From: an uncultured Lachnospiraceae bacterium
Lineage (GTDB): Bacteria > Bacillota > Clostridia > Lachnospirales > Lachnospiraceae
Direction of reading: 5' to 3'
Assembly: GCA_947178145.1 (NCBI GenBank)
Contig: CAMWXE010000047.1
Location: 1 to 40,619 of the forward strand
DNA: 40,619 bases
The first letter of the stretch is position 1; every line of letters starts with the position of its first letter. Under the pieces are notes generated by a model, which did no database searches, had not been told where the DNA came from, and worked only from the letters and a program-made list of their open reading frames with translations. Below, in pieces: positions 16,745 to 24,720 of this stretch. Both the position numbers and the translations under genes were made by a program.

Positions 16745-17098
16745 TCAATCAGAAACCTTTGTAGATTCCGAAAGCATCTTTACATCGCACTCCTTGTCGA
16801 TCTCCTCGTTGGTTGCCACTTCAAAACGTGTCAGCATATGGGACGCCACCGGGGAGGCAAACCACAGGAAAATAACCACAAGAAGCATCTTGAGCGACGT
16901 AAAGTTCAATCCGCACAAAACAATGAGTCCTGTCATGCAAAGTCCAATTCCAAGCGTGTCACCCATCGCCGCCGCATGCATTCTGTTCAGGACATAATGA
17001 AACTTAAACACGCCAAAAAGTTCCATTCCAAATACCATAATCCCGCATAGAATCAAAGTAATTCCCACAAGAAATCTAATCCACATGAGCACTATCAT
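16745..17098 (-). CDS. mrpG: Monovalent cation/H+ antiporter subunit G (MrpG/MnhG)
   Basis: A 117-residue protein with three membrane helices. The MrpG signature is clear: FHYVLNRMHAAAMGDTLGIGLCMTGL, followed by a third helix ending in SPVASHML. The ATG at 17098 is chosen because a GGAGGAG site stands just upstream; an upstream in-frame extension lies inside mrpF and would be an unlikely N-terminus. It overlaps the end of mrpF by 23 bases, normal for Mrp operons. Confidence 0.9.
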   Translation of the reverse strand: MIVLMWIRFLVGITLILCGIMVFGMELFGVFKFHYVLNRMHAAAMGDTLGIGLCMTGLIVLCGLNFTSLKMLLVVIFLWFASPVASHMLTRFEVATNEEIDKECDVKMLSESTKVSD

Positions 17099-17414
17099 GG
17101 CTCTCCTCCTTCCTTTTCCTCTCGGCATACACACCCATGTACACCTTCGTGAGAAGCGTCACCGCCAAAAATGAGATCATCGCGTAAATAATACAGATAT
17201 CCACAAGATATCCCTCATTCATTTTCACCGCAAGGATCGCAATAATGACCATTGTCAGTGTTCCCATCATATTAATTGCCACGATGCGGTCCGTGATCCG
17301 CGGCCCCTTGATTGCGCGAATCAGGCACAGAAACACCATCAGCGCCAGCAGTACCGGAAAAATTGTCATAGCAATCTCAAAAGCAGCTTCCAGCGCAATA
17401 TTTCCACTGTTCAT
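17076..17414 (-). CDS. mrpF: Monovalent cation/H+ antiporter subunit F (MrpF/MnhF)
   Basis: A 112-residue protein with three membrane helices. The MrpF signature includes CLIRAIKGPRITDRIVAIN and a conserved Asp in the last helix (YLVDICIIYAMISFLA). The start is taken as the ATG at 17414 with a GGGGGGA site about 6 bases upstream; a TTG two codons earlier is possible. It begins 12 bases after the stop of mrpE and overlaps mrpG. Confidence 0.9.
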   Translation of the reverse strand: MNSGNIALEAAFEIAMTIFPVLLALMVFLCLIRAIKGPRITDRIVAINMMGTLTMVIIAILAVKMNEGYLVDICIIYAMISFLAVTLLTKVYMGVYAERKRKEESHDSAHVD

Positions 17415-17426
17415 AACCAATCCCCC

Positions 17427-17885
17427 CTACGCCTCAATCTTTTCCAAAAGCCTCACAAACACGCTGGACTCAATGCCATCCGCCAGTGTCTTATCAAGGC
17501 AATGGACAATAAATTTGTCTCCGTCCACGGCAACTGTTATGGTTCCCGGCGTGAGCGTTATCGAGTTTGCCAGCAAAAAACGCGATATATCATTCCTGAA
17601 ATGTGTCTCAAACTCTATCAGCGCTGGCTCCACAACCCTGCCCGCAGAACAGATTAATCGCATTGTCGCAAAATTTGCTATAATAATCTCCTTGATCAGG
17701 TGATACAGATATTGCAGCAGGTAACCACTTTTTTTCAGGTACAGAAGCTCTCTCTTAGGACTAAAATCCATAAATTTGCAGATAAATCCATATAGTGCCG
17801 CAGCCACTGCTAACCCAAAAATCACGATTTCTGTTGTGATGCGTCCATTAAAGATAATCCATAACAAAAAAAATATGACATACAT
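17427..17885 (-). CDS. mrpE: Monovalent cation/H+ antiporter subunit E (MrpE/MnhE)
   Basis: A 152-residue protein: two N-terminal membrane helices (MYVIFFLLWIIFNG and ITTEIVIFGLAVAAALYGF) and a C-terminal cytosolic domain with SITLTPGTITVAVDGDKFIVHCLD, the MrpE hallmark. The ATG at 17885 has a GAGGAG site 9 bases upstream; a longer reading frame running back into trmB is not needed. It starts 13 bases after the stop of trmB, so the antiporter operon appears to begin with trmB. Confidence 0.9.
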   Translation of the reverse strand: MYVIFFLLWIIFNGRITTEIVIFGLAVAAALYGFICKFMDFSPKRELLYLKKSGYLLQYLYHLIKEIIIANFATMRLICSAGRVVEPALIEFETHFRNDISRFLLANSITLTPGTITVAVDGDKFIVHCLDKTLADGIESSVFVRLLEKIEA

Positions 17886-17898
17886 CTTCCAAGTCTCC

Positions 17899-18540
17899 TC
17901 ACTCTCTATAGATGATATATTTATAAATCGGATTTCCAATCGATGAAAATTTCTCCTCATACTCTGTCATAATGTTTCCCACAAACATGTTCTCATCATG
18001 ATGCAAATCCCGCGTCACAGCCTCTGTCTTCCAGCCTGCCGGCGCGATCTCCTCCAGCGCAAAGTCGAACAGATCCGCGTTGTCCGTCTTGAACTCAATC
18101 CGCCCGTCTGCTGCCAGAATCTCGTGATACCGCCCAAGGAACTGCCGCGATGGAAGTCGTCTTTTGGCGTGTCTGTCCTTCGGCCATGGATCGGAAAAAT
18201 TCAGGTAAATCCTGCTGACTTCCCCCTTGTCAAACACCTCGCAAATCTCCTCCGCATCCATGCGAATCAATCGCAGATTAGAAAGCTCCTGCGCTTCCAT
18301 CTTCTGCACCGCGCGCAGGAGCACGGTTGAATACTTTTCGATTCCAATATAATTGATATCCGGGTTAGACGCCGCTAATTCCATCATAAAACGTCCCTTC
18401 CCCATTCCAATCTCGATATGTATTGGATGGTCATTTCCGAATACTGCATTCCATTTTCCTCTCTGCGCGGCAGGTTCCTGCACTACAAAACGACTCTCTG
18501 CGATCATCTCCCGCGAACCAGTTACATTCCTCAGTCTCAC
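17899..18540 (-). CDS. trmB: tRNA (guanine-N7-)-methyltransferase
   Basis: A 213-residue SAM-dependent enzyme making m7G46 in tRNA. The motif I region reads HIEIGMGKGRF (residues ~41-51), followed by NYIGIEKY (acidic SAM-ribose contact) and the family hallmark YLNFSDPWPKDRHAKRRL. The C-terminus EYEEKF is also typical. The start is a GTG at 18540 with an AGAGG site about 10 bases before it. Its stop lies 13 bases before mrpE, so it is likely the first gene of the antiporter operon; a functional link is not obvious. Confidence 0.95.
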   Translation of the reverse strand: MRLRNVTGSREMIAESRFVVQEPAAQRGKWNAVFGNDHPIHIEIGMGKGRFMMELAASNPDINYIGIEKYSTVLLRAVQKMEAQELSNLRLIRMDAEEICEVFDKGEVSRIYLNFSDPWPKDRHAKRRLPSRQFLGRYHEILAADGRIEFKTDNADLFDFALEEIAPAGWKTEAVTRDLHHDENMFVGNIMTEYEEKFSSIGNPIYKYIIYRE

Positions 18541-18752
18541 CTGTAAATATACCTCTCATACTATATTCCCGCCATAAATACACAGATGGCATCCTTTTAT
18601 CGATATCATTTTACACCCTATATTCCTATTTGTATATTATAAATTTTACCAAAAATTCATAAAATTCATATTTTTGTTATTGTTCATTCGTCAAAGCAGT
18701 GGCTACGGGTACGAGCTGAAATTAAACACAATATATCTCAGAAAAACTTTAG
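18541..18752 (-). promoter_or_regulatory. AT-rich upstream region of the trmB-mrp operon
   Basis: Non-coding and very AT-rich. On the minus strand there are several possible promoters, for example TTGACG followed after 18 bases by TATGAA, and a free-standing TATAAT nearer the gene. None is a full consensus and I cannot choose among them. No repeat or RNA structure stands out apart from the adjacent tRNA terminator. Confidence 0.35.
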
Positions 18753-18794
18753 AAAAAAAGCCTGTAATTGCTTGAATTCCTTGCAATTACAGGC
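18753..18794 (-). terminator. Intrinsic terminator of the tRNA operon
   Basis: A perfect 12-bp stem (GCCTGTAATTGC at 18760-18771 with its complement at 18783-18794), an 11-base loop, and seven T residues on the minus strand after the stem. It lies just past tRNA-Gly(GCC). Confidence 0.9.
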
Positions 18795-18803
18795 TTTTAT
18801 CAG

Positions 18804-18876
18804 AGCGATAGACGGGGCTCGAACCCGCGGTCTCGACCTTGGCAAGGTCGCGCGTTACCAACTACGCCACTATCGC
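18804..18876 (-). tRNA. tRNA-Gly(GCC)
   Basis: A 73-base cloverleaf on the minus strand. The acceptor GCGATAG pairs with CTATCGC, discriminator U, D-arm GCGTAGTTGGTAACGC, anticodon loop TTGCCAA (anticodon GCC), and the T-loop TTCGAGC is present. CCA is not encoded. It is the last gene of a three-tRNA unit. Confidence 0.96.
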
Positions 18877-18973
18877 ATATTTACTATCTGTATCAGACTT
18901 TTTTATTTTACATGATACCCTATTTTTTGTCAAGAACTTTTTGATTTTTTTTAAATCTTACGTTCCTGCGTAA

Positions 18974-19044
18974 AGCGGGTGATGGGAATCGAACCCACGT
19001 GTCCAGCTTGGAAGGCTGGTGTTCTACCATTGAACTACACCCGC
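18974..19044 (-). tRNA. tRNA-Gly(TCC)
   Basis: A 71-base cloverleaf on the minus strand. The acceptor GCGGGTG is paired, D-loop AATGGTAG, anticodon stem CCAGC/GCTGG with loop CTTCCAA (anticodon TCC), T-loop TTCGATT, discriminator U. CCA is not encoded. It starts only four bases after tRNA-Phe, so the two must be cut from one precursor. Confidence 0.96.
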
Positions 19045-19048
19045 ACAG

Positions 19049-19121
<73 letters not shown>

Positions 19122-19136
19122 GTTTAACCGAATTCA

Positions 19137-19165
19137 AGTATACACCACCTCAGTACAGTTGTCAA
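19137..19165 (-). promoter_or_regulatory. Promoter of the tRNA operon
   Basis: On the minus strand a perfect TTGACA (19160-19165), a 17-base spacer, and TATACT (19137-19142). Transcription would start close to tRNA-Phe, as expected for a strong stable-RNA promoter. Confidence 0.88.
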
Positions 19166-19243
19166 TATCGTTTTTCCGCATTTTTTCATAAATTTTTTCA
19201 TCAGTTTTGCGCAAAAAGGGGGCTGGCAAATCCCTTTCATCCA

Positions 19244-19283
19244 TGCTATAATAGCGGAACATTCGTTAAAACATGATATCATG
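19244..19283 (+). promoter_or_regulatory. Extended -10 promoter and palindrome before the AraC gene
   Basis: TGCTATAAT (19244-19252) is an extended -10 element with only a weak -35. Shortly downstream, around the likely 5' leader, is the perfect 12-base palindrome CATGATATCATG (19272-19283), a possible operator. No target protein is implied by the sequence. Confidence 0.5.
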
Positions 19284-19343
19284 CAATCATTGCGCCGACG
19301 CAAATTGTATGACATCCTTTAAGATCACAGCGAGGTATTGACC

Positions 19344-20246
19344 ATGTACAATCTATTTGAACCAGGAGATCTGCTGAACTCTCCTTATGAGGCTTTCCTG
19401 TTTGACACTGCAAAACACCCGTTTCCTGTGAGGTCACACTGGCATCATTATATGGAAATCGTTCTGATGGTTGAGGGAACTGCCATCGTCGAGAGCGATG
19501 AGCTAAGCTACACGCTGACTCCCGGCGATATGGCTGCCCTTCCCCCGAAAAGCATTCATGCCGTATACAGGGAATCTGGTGTTCCGGACAAACTCTTATA
19601 TTATGTAGTGAAATTTGACTTGAATCGTTTTCGCGAAAATATTGGTTATGTGCCTCAGCTCAAGAGTGCTGTCCTGCAGGCAATGGAGCATCCAGATGTC
19701 TCCTTTTTCTTCTCATCGCAGGAACTTGCGGGCTTTCCAGTGCTGGAATTTGTTCGCGGCTGTGCGCGGGAAGCGGAGGCAAAGCATTACGGGCATTATA
19801 TGATTATGTATTCCTACTTAAATTGTATCCTGGTCAATATGCTGCGGATTTGGCGCAAGCGTGGTTTTACGCCCTCCTACGAGATTTCCCCTCCGTCTGG
19901 AAGCTCCATCGAGACCATCACCGAGTACATTGATGCCCACTCTGATCAGCCACTCAAGGTCGAGCAGCTTGCCATACGCTGCAATATGAGCTACTCTTTT
20001 TTTGCAAAGCAGTTTCGACAGATTTACGGGCGCTCCTGCAAGGAGTACATTGAATACATTCGCGTGATCAAGACGGAGGACATGCTGCTATTTACCGACT
20101 ATGACATGACTTACATCAGCCAGGCTGCCGGCTTTTCCGACTGCAGTCACATGATCAAGACCTTTCGAAAGTACAAGAACATCACACCGAAGCAGTTCCG
20201 CATGCAAAACACAAAAAACCTGCGCAGTCCTTCGGCACATCTGTAA
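19344..20246 (+). CDS. AraC-family regulator with cupin sensing domain
   Basis: A 300-residue transcription regulator. Residues ~10-150 form an N-terminal cupin-type fold (HSHWHHYMEIVLMVEG-like beta strands with His residues near 32-36), usually a sugar or small-molecule pocket. Residues ~200-295 are the two-helix-turn-helix AraC domain (LAIRCNMSYSFFAKQFRQIYG, then ISQAAGFSDCSHMIKTFRKY and TPKQFR). The ATG at 19344 has GAGG 8 bases upstream; a TTG two codons earlier is less likely. It stands alone between the tRNA operon and the convergent SNF2 gene, so its targets are probably elsewhere; control of carbohydrate genes is the commonest role of such proteins in gut Firmicutes. Confidence 0.92.
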   Translation: MYNLFEPGDLLNSPYEAFLFDTAKHPFPVRSHWHHYMEIVLMVEGTAIVESDELSYTLTPGDMAALPPKSIHAVYRESGVPDKLLYYVVKFDLNRFRENIGYVPQLKSAVLQAMEHPDVSFFFSSQELAGFPVLEFVRGCAREAEAKHYGHYMIMYSYLNCILVNMLRIWRKRGFTPSYEISPPSGSSIETITEYIDAHSDQPLKVEQLAIRCNMSYSFFAKQFRQIYGRSCKEYIEYIRVIKTEDMLLFTDYDMTYISQAAGFSDCSHMIKTFRKYKNITPKQFRMQNTKNLRSPSAHL

Positions 20247-20275
20247 AGGCAGGACCCCAAAATGTCCTGCCTTTA
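20244..20275. terminator. Bidirectional terminator between AraC and SNF2 genes
   Basis: A perfect 12-bp stem (TAAAGGCAGGAC / GTCCTGCCTTTA) with an 8-base loop. The left arm begins at the stop codon of the AraC gene. The end of the SNF2 gene is 13 bases further on. Confidence 0.8.
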
Positions 20276-20288
20276 TAGAAACGGTTCC

Positions 20289-23200
20289 TTACCCTTGCAG
20301 CAAGTCCATCAGTTCTTCCCTGCTCATGCTTCCAAGTTGACCAAGCTCACCGTTCATAACCTGCTCTGCGAGGTCCCGCTTCGTCTCCTGCAGTTTCAGA
20401 ATTTTCTCTTCGACGCTATGCCTTGCAATCAGCTTGTATACAGTCACCTTCCTGGTTTGTCCGATGCGGTGTGCCCTGTCAGTCGCCTGGTTCTGCGCAG
20501 CAATATTCCACCATGGGTCATAGTGGATCACCACATCCGCCCCAGTCAGATTCAGGCCAACTCCGCCTGCTTTCAGGGAAATCAGAAATACCGGAACGTC
20601 ATCTTCGTTAAACGCTTTCACTAGCTGCAGACGCTTTTCCTTGGAGGTTTCTCCTGTAATCACATAGTACGCAATTCCCTGCTCGTCAAGGCGCTTCCTG
20701 ATGAGCTCAAGCATGGAGGTAAACTGTGAGAACAGCAGCATCTTGTGTCCGCCATCCATCGCGCTCTGCACCAGTTCAACGCAGGAGTCAAGCTTTGCCG
20801 ACTCTCCCTTATAATTGTCGAAGCACAGGTTCGGGTCGCAGCAGATCTGCCTGAGCCGCGTCAGCTCCGCAAGTACCTTCATCTTGTTCTTGTTAAAGTC
20901 ATCGTCATCCTGCCTGGCGAGCATTTCCTGCATATGGACTACTTGCGCATCGTAAACTGTCTGCTGCGCCTTGTCAAATTTCACATAACGCACTTCCTCA
21001 AGCTTGTCTGGCAGGTCTTTTAGCACATCTGTCTTCAGCCGGCGCATGATAAAGGGGCCTACCATTCGCTGCAGTCTCGCCATTGCATCCTTATCGTCAT
21101 ACTTTGCAATGGGTGTCTCAAGGTCTCTCTTGAATACCTCATAGCTATACAGGAATCCTGGCATCAGATAGTCAAAAATACTCCACAGCTCACTCAGGCG
21201 GTTCTCAATCGGCGTACCGGTCAGCGCAATCCGCATCTGACTGTCAATCACCTTGACGGCCTTTGCCGCTGCTGTCGTGTGATTCTTGATGTACTGCGCC
21301 TCGTCAATGATCTCATAAGTAAACTTCTTACCTTCATAGAAAGCGATATCCCTCCTGAGCAGGTCATAGGAAGTGACATTCACATCATAATCCGCGCAGA
21401 CCTCAATTTTTTTCTGGCGCTCCTGCTGGTCGCCTGTGATAAGCTGTATCTTTAATTCCGGACCAAAACGCTCAAATTCCTCGCCCCAGTTAAATACCAG
21501 TGATGCCGGTGCGACGACCAGTGTGGTCACACCGTTCTTTTTCTCGGAGAGCAGGAACGATATCGCCTGTATCGTCTTGCCAAGGCCCATATCATCCGCA
21601 AGAATTCCGCCAAACTGGCAGGATTCCAATGTTTTGAGCCACTTAAATCCATTTTTTTGGTAGCCGCGCATAATGCGCTTTAAACTTGCAGGCACTTCAA
21701 AATCCGCATCGCTGATCGTCTTGAAATTCTTAACCATCTCGCGGAAAGAATGGTCTCTGTTAGTATAGAGTCCCTCCTTTTCCTCAAGAAGCTTGTCCAG
21801 ATAGAGTGTGCGGTAAATGGGCAGATGAATTTTGCCCTTGATAAACTCTTTGGGCGGGAGGTGCATCGTGTCCATCAATTCTTTCAGCATCTGAAGATTT
21901 TCATCTTCAAGATTGACAAAGTCGCCATTTTTTAACCGGTAATATTTCTTATGGAGCTTGTATCCTTTCAGCACGTCAAGCAGTTCTTCCCTGGTGATGT
22001 TCTCCGTGTCAATCTCCAAATCGAGCAGGCCACTCGCCACAGACACACCCACGGACATACGCATCTTCCGCACAATATTCAGGTTTTTGAATGCGTTGGT
22101 GCAGCGCACCTCACCGAGCGCGGCGAGCCGTTCCACGCCACTGTTTAACACCTCGTAGATACTGTCCTCCTCGCCGAGACAGCAGAACAGATCACGCTCC
22201 TTATCGACATGTGGAAACACCTGCCTGGTGAGGAAATAAATCTCATGTTCCCTCCCCTCCAGTCGAAAACTCTCATAGGGCGATGTGTATGGGTCTTTCA
22301 GCGCAGTGTCAATGACAGAACATTCCTTTTCGCCGTACTGTGCTGTCACATGACAGGTGAGGTCGCCGTCCGCGGCATCAAGATAGAAGAGAAAGGCGAC
22401 TTCCGGCGGCAGATACTTTTGAATCTCCTCACTGTCCTCCTCCATGACAGTAAAGACCTCCTCGAGCTGTGGCAGCATCGAATAATAGAAATCCGTAAGC
22501 TTTGCACGTCCAATCTGGAAATCAATCTGTCCGCCATCTGCCATATCAAGCAGCGGTTGTATTTTGTTTGTGAGATCAATGCCCGCTCTGTACAAAATAT
22601 CGTCCTTGATGTAGCAGGCGTAGGCCGTTCCGATGTAAAATTCTGGCATAGTACATGAGACATCAATGCCATGGAACTCCTTCTTTTTTCCAATCTTAGA
22701 CTTGCGAATCTGCATGGTAAGCTTTGGTGTGCCTTCCTTGCAGCTAAGTAGTGTCTTTCCTTTTTTTGCCGAGGTCTTGTCTTCGTACTCAATCGTGTCG
22801 TCTTCCATGATTTCACAGAACTGATCAAGCCGCCATCCATACAGTTCAAAATCGGAACATTTCCGTTTCCGCTCATAGTAATAGTAGCGCATCTCACTGA
22901 TGCGGTTGACAATGTCCTCTTCCTCCTGTATCACCTTGCTCAAAAATTCATACCACTGCCTTGAACGCACAGAAAAATTGTTGATGTTCTGACTCAATTT
23001 TGTACTTGTTCCATACTGTACGGTCTCGGAACCACGCACCTGTGAGCAGAACTCAATCAAATCCTTGATGACAAAAAGCTTCCCTGTGCCAATCTTGAAC
23101 GAAATGCGCAGTCCATCTGCACTGCGAACCAGTCTGGGAACCAGATTCAGAGACCCCTCCTGCATGGTCGCACTCGCCACAAGCTGGTTTGTATGATTGC

Positions 23201-24623
23201 GCTGGAAATTCGCAAGCAGCCTGGCTCCCCATTTGTCCGTGGCATCGCCGACTTCCTTCTGTTCCATATATTTCTGTGCATACAAAAGCGCTGCAGCTAC
23301 ATATGCGCAGTTACTATTTTCCCTCGCATACCATCCATAGCCGTATGAGCGATTGCAATCGGGACAACCACAATCCGCACGGATCACGTTATCTCTGTTC
23401 ATAATCACTGTGACAGGAAACCTTCGTTTGCGATACTCCGCGACTCCGTTCACCTTTGCCGCCATATCGTCCATCTGTTCATAGTAGCCGACATCAATGC
23501 TCTCTACGACAAGTGTCTGAGAGGCAAGATACTGCTGTCCTTTCTCCAGAGCCATCCTTGAGAAATCAAGTTTTTTCCTGATCGTTTCCATATCAAAATA
23601 CTGGTAATGTGACGCCTGCTGTGCGGAAGCCGTTGCATCTTGTGTTCCCTCTTCACTCTTTCTTGCGATTGCTGCCTTTATCTTTTCTTCTTTTTTCCTC
23701 ATTGCTTCCGCTTCCTGTTCCTTTCTTCGTTTTTCTTCTTCCTCCTGCCTCTTTTGTTGTTCTCTTTCCCGGCGCGCAGCTTCCTCCTGCTGCCTGATTT
23801 GCTCTTCCGCCTTTCGCGCAGCTTCCTCCTCCCGCGCCTTCTTCTGTGCTTCCTCAGCCTCTATCCGTTTCCGTTTGCGCTCCGCTTTCTGCGCCGCCTT
23901 CTGTGCCTTTTTCTCGGCAATCCGCCGCTCTGTCTCCTCTCTTTTTGCCTGCTTTGCAGCTTCCTCAGCCGCTATGCGCTCTGCCTCAAGCTGTGCCTTT
24001 GACTTTCTGCCGCGCTTTTTCGGCGCTGATGTCTCCTGTTTGCCGGCTGTTTCATCAGGCATGGATGCCGCCTTAGCCGCTTTTGTCTTCTTAGCTGTCA
24101 CTTTTGCTTCAGATGCATTTTCTTCCTTTGAGGCTGTATCTGCCGCCGTTTTCTCATCTGACAGCTTTTCTGCATCTGCCTTTGTTGGATGACTTGCGAC
24201 TGCCGCCTCCCACATATGCTGATAATCTGCCAGATCTGGCTGCGTCTGTTCTGATGCCGGTAGCGCCTCACTCGTTATCCGGTCTGGTTCGTTTGGTACT
24301 GTTTTCTGTTTTGCGGTGGATGTCTTATGGACTGACTCGCCTTTCCGTGCGGTCTCTGGGGGCTGATTTTTCGGTTCCATTTTATACAATACTGCCGCCA
24401 TATGTTCGCATTTCCTGCCGCTTCTTGCCTTAGGGCACTTGCATTTCAGGATAACTGGCACGCCTCCTTTGAGCGTGACGGAGACTTCTGTCCGCCCCCC
24501 CATTGCCATTACTGCTGCATCTATATGCGATTCATCCCTTTTTGCCAGCGTGATTCGGCTGCTGTCAATCGATTTTGCCCTTGTCAGCGCCACACTGTCA
24601 AATAATTTTTCCCATTCGTACAT
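20289..24623 (-). CDS. SNF2-family DNA helicase/translocase with SWIM-type and SNF2-associated domains
   Basis: A 1444-residue cytosolic Swi2/Snf2 ATPase. Residues 61-74 form a SWIM-type zinc site (CKC...C-x-H). Residues ~205-325 are a very long Lys/Glu/Arg-rich helix, likely an extended single helix or coiled coil. A second Cys cluster at 418-439 (CGCPDC...C) sits in a SWIM-like context. The middle (~500-950) fits the bacterial SNF2-associated region. The helicase core has GGILADDMGLGKT (motif I, 1013-1017), DEAQ (motif II, ~1107), ALTGTPIEN (III), and later GGVGLNLTGADVVIHYDPWWN and QATDRAHRIGQ (V-VI). Such proteins translocate on dsDNA; bacterial ones are linked to transcription recycling or repair (RapA-like) but the exact role here is unknown. 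It has its own promoter candidate and no operon partner. Confidence 0.93.
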   Translation of the reverse strand: MYEWEKLFDSVALTRAKSIDSSRITLAKRDESHIDAAVMAMGGRTEVSVTLKGGVPVILKCKCPKARSGRKCEHMAAVLYKMEPKNQPPETARKGESVHKTSTAKQKTVPNEPDRITSEALPASEQTQPDLADYQHMWEAAVASHPTKADAEKLSDEKTAADTASKEENASEAKVTAKKTKAAKAASMPDETAGKQETSAPKKRGRKSKAQLEAERIAAEEAAKQAKREETERRIAEKKAQKAAQKAERKRKRIEAEEAQKKAREEEAARKAEEQIRQQEEAARREREQQKRQEEEEKRRKEQEAEAMRKKEEKIKAAIARKSEEGTQDATASAQQASHYQYFDMETIRKKLDFSRMALEKGQQYLASQTLVVESIDVGYYEQMDDMAAKVNGVAEYRKRRFPVTVIMNRDNVIRADCGCPDCNRSYGYGWYARENSNCAYVAAALLYAQKYMEQKEVGDATDKWGARLLANFQRNHTNQLVASATMQEGSLNLVPRLVRSADGLRISFKIGTGKLFVIKDLIEFCSQVRGSETVQYGTSTKLSQNINNFSVRSRQWYEFLSKVIQEEEDIVNRISEMRYYYYERKRKCSDFELYGWRLDQFCEIMEDDTIEYEDKTSAKKGKTLLSCKEGTPKLTMQIRKSKIGKKKEFHGIDVSCTMPEFYIGTAYACYIKDDILYRAGIDLTNKIQPLLDMADGGQIDFQIGRAKLTDFYYSMLPQLEEVFTVMEEDSEEIQKYLPPEVAFLFYLDAADGDLTCHVTAQYGEKECSVIDTALKDPYTSPYESFRLEGREHEIYFLTRQVFPHVDKERDLFCCLGEEDSIYEVLNSGVERLAALGEVRCTNAFKNLNIVRKMRMSVGVSVASGLLDLEIDTENITREELLDVLKGYKLHKKYYRLKNGDFVNLEDENLQMLKELMDTMHLPPKEFIKGKIHLPIYRTLYLDKLLEEKEGLYTNRDHSFREMVKNFKTISDADFEVPASLKRIMRGYQKNGFKWLKTLESCQFGGILADDMGLGKTIQAISFLLSEKKNGVTTLVVAPASLVFNWGEEFERFGPELKIQLITGDQQERQKKIEVCADYDVNVTSYDLLRRDIAFYEGKKFTYEIIDEAQYIKNHTTAAAKAVKVIDSQMRIALTGTPIENRLSELWSIFDYLMPGFLYSYEVFKRDLETPIAKYDDKDAMARLQRMVGPFIMRRLKTDVLKDLPDKLEEVRYVKFDKAQQTVYDAQVVHMQEMLARQDDDDFNKNKMKVLAELTRLRQICCDPNLCFDNYKGESAKLDSCVELVQSAMDGGHKMLLFSQFTSMLELIRKRLDEQGIAYYVITGETSKEKRLQLVKAFNEDDVPVFLISLKAGGVGLNLTGADVVIHYDPWWNIAAQNQATDRAHRIGQTRKVTVYKLIARHSVEEKILKLQETKRDLAEQVMNGELGQLGSMSREELMDLLQG

Positions 24624-24661
24624 TGTTCTTTCTCACTTTTTATCAGATTATTCGTAATCCT

Positions 24662-24690
24662 ATCATATCATCATCTCTGCAAAAAGTCGA
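24662..24690 (-). promoter_or_regulatory. Candidate promoter of the SNF2 gene
   Basis: On the minus strand TCGACT (24685-24690), 17 bases, TATGAT (24662-24667), about 40 bases before the start codon. Both hexamers match four or more positions of the sigma-A consensus. Confidence 0.45.
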
Positions 24691-24720
24691 GTACCACATC
24701 TTTTCTTTCTAATCGGCTGC

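Noticed and set aside
8132..17885. Reading the antiporter operon as respiratory Complex I or a membrane-bound hydrogenase
   Set aside because: MrpE, F, G, B and C signatures are present, while no Fe-S, hydrogenase large/small or NuoH-like subunit is encoded.
23609..24192. Hydrophobic Leu/Phe-rich plus-strand frames
   Set aside because: They are the complement of the Lys/Glu/Arg-rich helix region of the SNF2 gene, not membrane proteins.
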